The notes under the pieces: generated by a model
What the model was told of the DNA's origin: nothing
Database searches by the model: none
The model's input: only the letters and a program-made list of their open reading frames with translations
Translations under genes and position numbers: made by a program
Part shown: one piece after another, positions 4,185 to 5,912 of the stretch
How the letters are laid out: the number at the start of each line of letters is the position of its first letter
Numbering within the stretch: position 1 is the first letter of the stretch
NCBI GenBank assembly: GCA_020861125.1
Contig: JAJBSZ010000228.1
Coordinates: forward strand, 1-5,912
Reading direction: 5' to 3'
From: Planctomycetota bacterium
GTDB taxonomy: Bacteria > Planctomycetota > SZUA-567
Length of the DNA: 5,912 bases

Positions 4185-5264
4185 ATGCCTGCCATCCGTA
4201 TCGACCATTCGGTGCTACAATCGTTTTTGACAGATATTTTCCGCCATACCGGCATGCCGGAACGGGACGCCGCCTTCTGCGCCTGGGCCACAGTGCAGAG
4301 CAACCTCTGGGGTATCGACTCCCACGGGGTGCTCCGGATACCCGATTATGAAATGCGGTTGCGCCAGCGGGTGGTCAATCCGACGCCCACCATTGTCAAC
4401 CGCCTGCCGGAAGAGATGGTGGTCGGCCATCTCGACGCTGACCGCGCCATGGGGTATGTCGCCGGCCGGGCCGGCATGGATCTGGCTATCGCCAAGGCCC
4501 GCCGGCACGGCCTGTCCCTGGTTATCGTCAGCAATTCCAACCATAACGGCGCCGCCGGTATCTACAGCCGCATGGCGGCGGAACAGGGCTTCCTCGGTCT
4601 CGCCACCACCAACGTCCGGCCAAATATCGCCATGAAGGGAGCCACAGCCCCCGCCACCGGCAACAATCCCGTATCCCTGGCTGCGCCCCTGCCCGATCAT
4701 TCGCCGTTTTGCATCGACGTGTCCATGTCGATGGTGGCCCAAGGCAAGCTTATTTTGGCGGCAAAAAAAGGCGTGCCCATCCCCACCGGCTGGGCGACGG
4801 ACCGCAACGGTGTCGATACCACCGACCCCCGGGAAGGACTGGCGGGCATCCTGTTGCCCATCGGCGATCACAAGGGATTCGGTTTATCCCTATTTATCGA
4901 TTTGATCACCGGCGTCCTCGGCGGCGGGGATTTCCTCGGCCACATCAACAGTATGTACTCCTCCCCCGACCTGCCGTCGAACCTTTCCCATCTCTACGCC
5001 GTTCTCAATCCCGACCTGTTTATGGAACGGGACGTATTCATGCGCCGATTGGCAGAGTGGCGCGACATGATCAAAGCCACGCCGGTCCGGGACGGGCAGC
5101 CGGCCCAGCATATTCCGGGCGAGCCGGAGGTCGCATCCGAAGCCCGGCGCCGCCGCGAGGGCATTCCGGTGCCGGACGAATTGTGGAAAGACCTGGAGGC
5201 CATCGCCGGCCACTATGCGCTGGCCATGCCGCCGCGGCTGGAATCCGACCCGGCCGCCGGGTAA
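4185..5264 (+). CDS. Ldh2-family NAD(P)-dependent 2-hydroxyacid (malate/L-lactate-type) dehydrogenase
   Basis: This 359-residue cytosolic oxidoreductase belongs to the malate/L-lactate dehydrogenase family 2, which is distinct from classical Rossmann lactate dehydrogenases. Members interconvert 2-hydroxyacids and 2-oxoacids with NAD(P)H (malate, lactate, ureidoglycolate, sulpholactate and sugar-derived acids). Family signatures appear in order: GIDSHGVLRIPDYEMRL (43-59) with H47, RAMGYVAGRAGMDLAI (87-102), SNSNHNGAAGIY (116-127) with the conserved H120, a GNNPVSLAAP block (159-168) where relatives usually have G-T-N-P, GKLILAAKKGVPIPTGWATDRNG (187-209) with D206, and GDHKGFGLSLFIDLITGVLGG (227-247). 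The length is normal for the family. The charged C-terminus after ~290 is less conserved. The start at 4185 is set by GGGAG. An HpaI-type aldolase follows 100 nt downstream on the same strand, suggesting shared use of a keto/hydroxy-acid. Exact substrate and cofactor preference cannot be assigned. Confidence 0.9.
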   Translation: MPAIRIDHSVLQSFLTDIFRHTGMPERDAAFCAWATVQSNLWGIDSHGVLRIPDYEMRLRQRVVNPTPTIVNRLPEEMVVGHLDADRAMGYVAGRAGMDLAIAKARRHGLSLVIVSNSNHNGAAGIYSRMAAEQGFLGLATTNVRPNIAMKGATAPATGNNPVSLAAPLPDHSPFCIDVSMSMVAQGKLILAAKKGVPIPTGWATDRNGVDTTDPREGLAGILLPIGDHKGFGLSLFIDLITGVLGGGDFLGHINSMYSSPDLPSNLSHLYAVLNPDLFMERDVFMRRLAEWRDMIKATPVRDGQPAQHIPGEPEVASEARRRREGIPVPDELWKDLEAIAGHYALAMPPRLESDPAAG

Positions 5265-5269
5265 TTTTT
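5248..5269 (+). terminator. Terminator hairpin overlapping the dehydrogenase stop codon
   Basis: ACCCGG pairs perfectly with CCGGGT around a CCG loop (5248-5262), then AA and five T residues. The last base of the stem is the first base of the TAA stop, so the hairpin encodes the C-terminal residues. Ribosomes reaching the stop would disrupt it, so it may act as a translation-sensitive terminator before the aldolase gene. Confidence 0.5.
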
Positions 5270-5272
5270 CCG

Positions 5273-5301
5273 TTGCGTTAATAATTCCCGGGAACTATCC
5301 T
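5273..5301 (+). promoter_or_regulatory. Weak candidate promoter with embedded palindrome upstream of aldolase
   Basis: TTGCGT (3 of 6) and TATCCT (4 of 6) are spaced by 17 bases, and the spacer contains the perfect palindrome TTCCCGGGAA (5285-5294), a typical operator position. A second palindrome, ACGGGCCCGT, lies at 5310-5319. The hexamers are weak, so the gene may instead rely on read-through. Confidence 0.28.
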
Positions 5302-5329
5302 GAATGTTCACGGGCCCGTACACCATTGC

Positions 5330-5340
5330 CCTTACAGGGC
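5330..5340 (+). repeat. Shared 11-base word, copy 2 (upstream of aldolase)
   Basis: This is the second copy of CCTTACAGGGC. It lies inside a small hairpin, GCCCT-TAC-AGGGC (5328-5340), just before the aldolase ribosome site. Copy 1 at 4095-4105 lacks the full left arm of that hairpin, so the conserved element is more likely a linear site than the hairpin itself. Confidence 0.35.
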
Positions 5341-5364
5341 GCATTCCCCAGGGAGTTGAACAGC

Positions 5365-5912
5365 ATGAGCAAAATTAAGGACGATCTGCGCAGCGGCAAA
5401 AGTGTCATCGGCACCATGATCACCTTGGTCGACAGCCCCGACATCATCCAGATCTGCAAGGTCATCGGTTTCGATCTGGTGGTCATCGACTGCGAGCACG
5501 GCTACTTCGACTACAAGGCCATCGCCGCCATGATCGGCATGGGCAAGGTCATCGGCCTGCCGGTGCTCGTCCGCATTCCGGAAGCCCGTCGGGAAGTTAT
5601 CCTCAAGTACATGGAAATGGGGTCGGCCGGATTCCTGCTCCCCAACTGCGAGACGCCGGAACAGGCCAAAACCATGGTGGACTGCGCCACCTACGCCCCC
5701 AAGGGCAACCGCGGCGTCTCCATGCTCCGCGCCCACTGCGGCTACAACAAGCCGGCCAGCGCCGTCGAGTACATGCAGTGCGCCAACGACGACGTCCTCC
5801 TCATGTGCCAGATCGAGTCGCCGGTCGGGGTGAAAAACATCGATGCCATCCTGGACATCGACGGCATCGACGCCGCCTTCATCGGCCCGAACGATCTCTC
5901 CCAGAGCTATGG
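5365..5912 (+). CDS. HpcH/HpaI-family class II aldolase, partial (runs off right edge)
   Basis: The first 182 residues of a metal-dependent aldolase of the HpcH/HpaI family are present; relatives are about 250-270 residues, so roughly the last third is missing. These cytosolic TIM-barrel enzymes cleave 2-keto-3-deoxy or 4-hydroxy-2-oxo acids to pyruvate (or another 2-oxoacid) plus an aldehyde. Catalytic positions are intact: H45 in DCEHGYFD (42-49), R70 in VLVRIPE, Q149 and E151 in CQIESPVGV (148-156), and D177 in FIGPNDLS (172-179). Their numbering is almost that of E. coli HpaI (H45, R70, Q147, E149, D175). E151 and D177 are the expected metal ligands. The start at 5365 has AGGGAG 9 nt upstream. 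It follows the Ldh2-type dehydrogenase by 100 nt and probably forms one pathway with it. Cysteine content is notable (C31, C43, C95, C107, C125, C139, C148). The precise substrate is unknown. Confidence 0.92.
   Translation, partial: MSKIKDDLRSGKSVIGTMITLVDSPDIIQICKVIGFDLVVIDCEHGYFDYKAIAAMIGMGKVIGLPVLVRIPEARREVILKYMEMGSAGFLLPNCETPEQAKTMVDCATYAPKGNRGVSMLRAHCGYNKPASAVEYMQCANDDVLLMCQIESPVGVKNIDAILDIDGIDAAFIGPNDLSQSY

Noticed and set aside
4215..4871. A 218-codon minus-strand frame opposite the dehydrogenase
   Set aside because: It is antisense to a well-supported enzyme gene, and its Gly/Asp/His-rich composition is typical of GC-rich shadows.
5332..5736. A 134-codon minus-strand frame opposite the aldolase
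   Set aside because: The plus strand encodes an aldolase with every catalytic residue in place; the antisense product is Ala/Asp/His-rich without motifs.

Overview
The window comes from a fairly GC-rich, Gram-negative-type bacterium. The evidence is type IV pilin-like genes, a sigma-54-type promoter, an RsbW-like kinase domain and Shine-Dalgarno-led genes. No marker fixes the phylum. The pilin N-termini resemble those of many deep-branching groups (for example Deltaproteobacteria, Acidobacteria, Lentisphaerae, Planctomycetes), and I do not commit to one. No phage, IS, CRISPR, tRNA or rRNA was seen.

Left, minus strand (1-1150): a signalling unit. A strong sigma-70-like promoter (1122-1150) drives a 301-residue protein (66-971). 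It joins a degenerate receiver domain, lacking the phosphorylatable Asp, to an RsbW/SpoIIAB-type ATPase domain. A second gene starts 5 nt after its stop and leaves the window at base 1.

Middle, minus strand (1165-3464): three tandem type IV pilin/pseudopilin paralogues, transcribed right to left: 3359-2721, 2610-1972, 1902-1252. A textbook -24/-12 sigma-54 promoter lies upstream of the first. A rho-independent terminator sits between the first and second genes, and another follows the third. This layout would make the first gene the abundant pilin and the other two lower-level products. The first two are the same length (212 aa), have identical N-terminal regions and carry a putative calcium-binding Asp/Asn loop. 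The third is more diverged and lacks the loop.

Centre (3360-4184): an 825-base stretch with no convincing protein gene, more AT-rich than its flanks. It holds the sigma-54 promoter, a candidate ~98-nt small RNA on the plus strand (promoter-like hexamers, three hairpins, T-tract), a perfect hairpin, a purine-rich ribosome-binding-like tract before an 8-codon ORF, and a 21-bp inverted repeat next to the following gene.

Right, plus strand (4185-5912): a catabolic pair. An Ldh2-family NAD(P)-dependent 2-hydroxyacid dehydrogenase is followed by an HpcH/HpaI-family class II aldolase that runs off the right edge. Their leaders share an 11-base word, and a terminator hairpin overlaps the dehydrogenase stop codon. 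The pair probably works on a hydroxy- or keto-acid (sugar-acid-like) substrate, with pyruvate or a related 2-oxoacid as a plausible link. The substrate cannot be read from the sequence.
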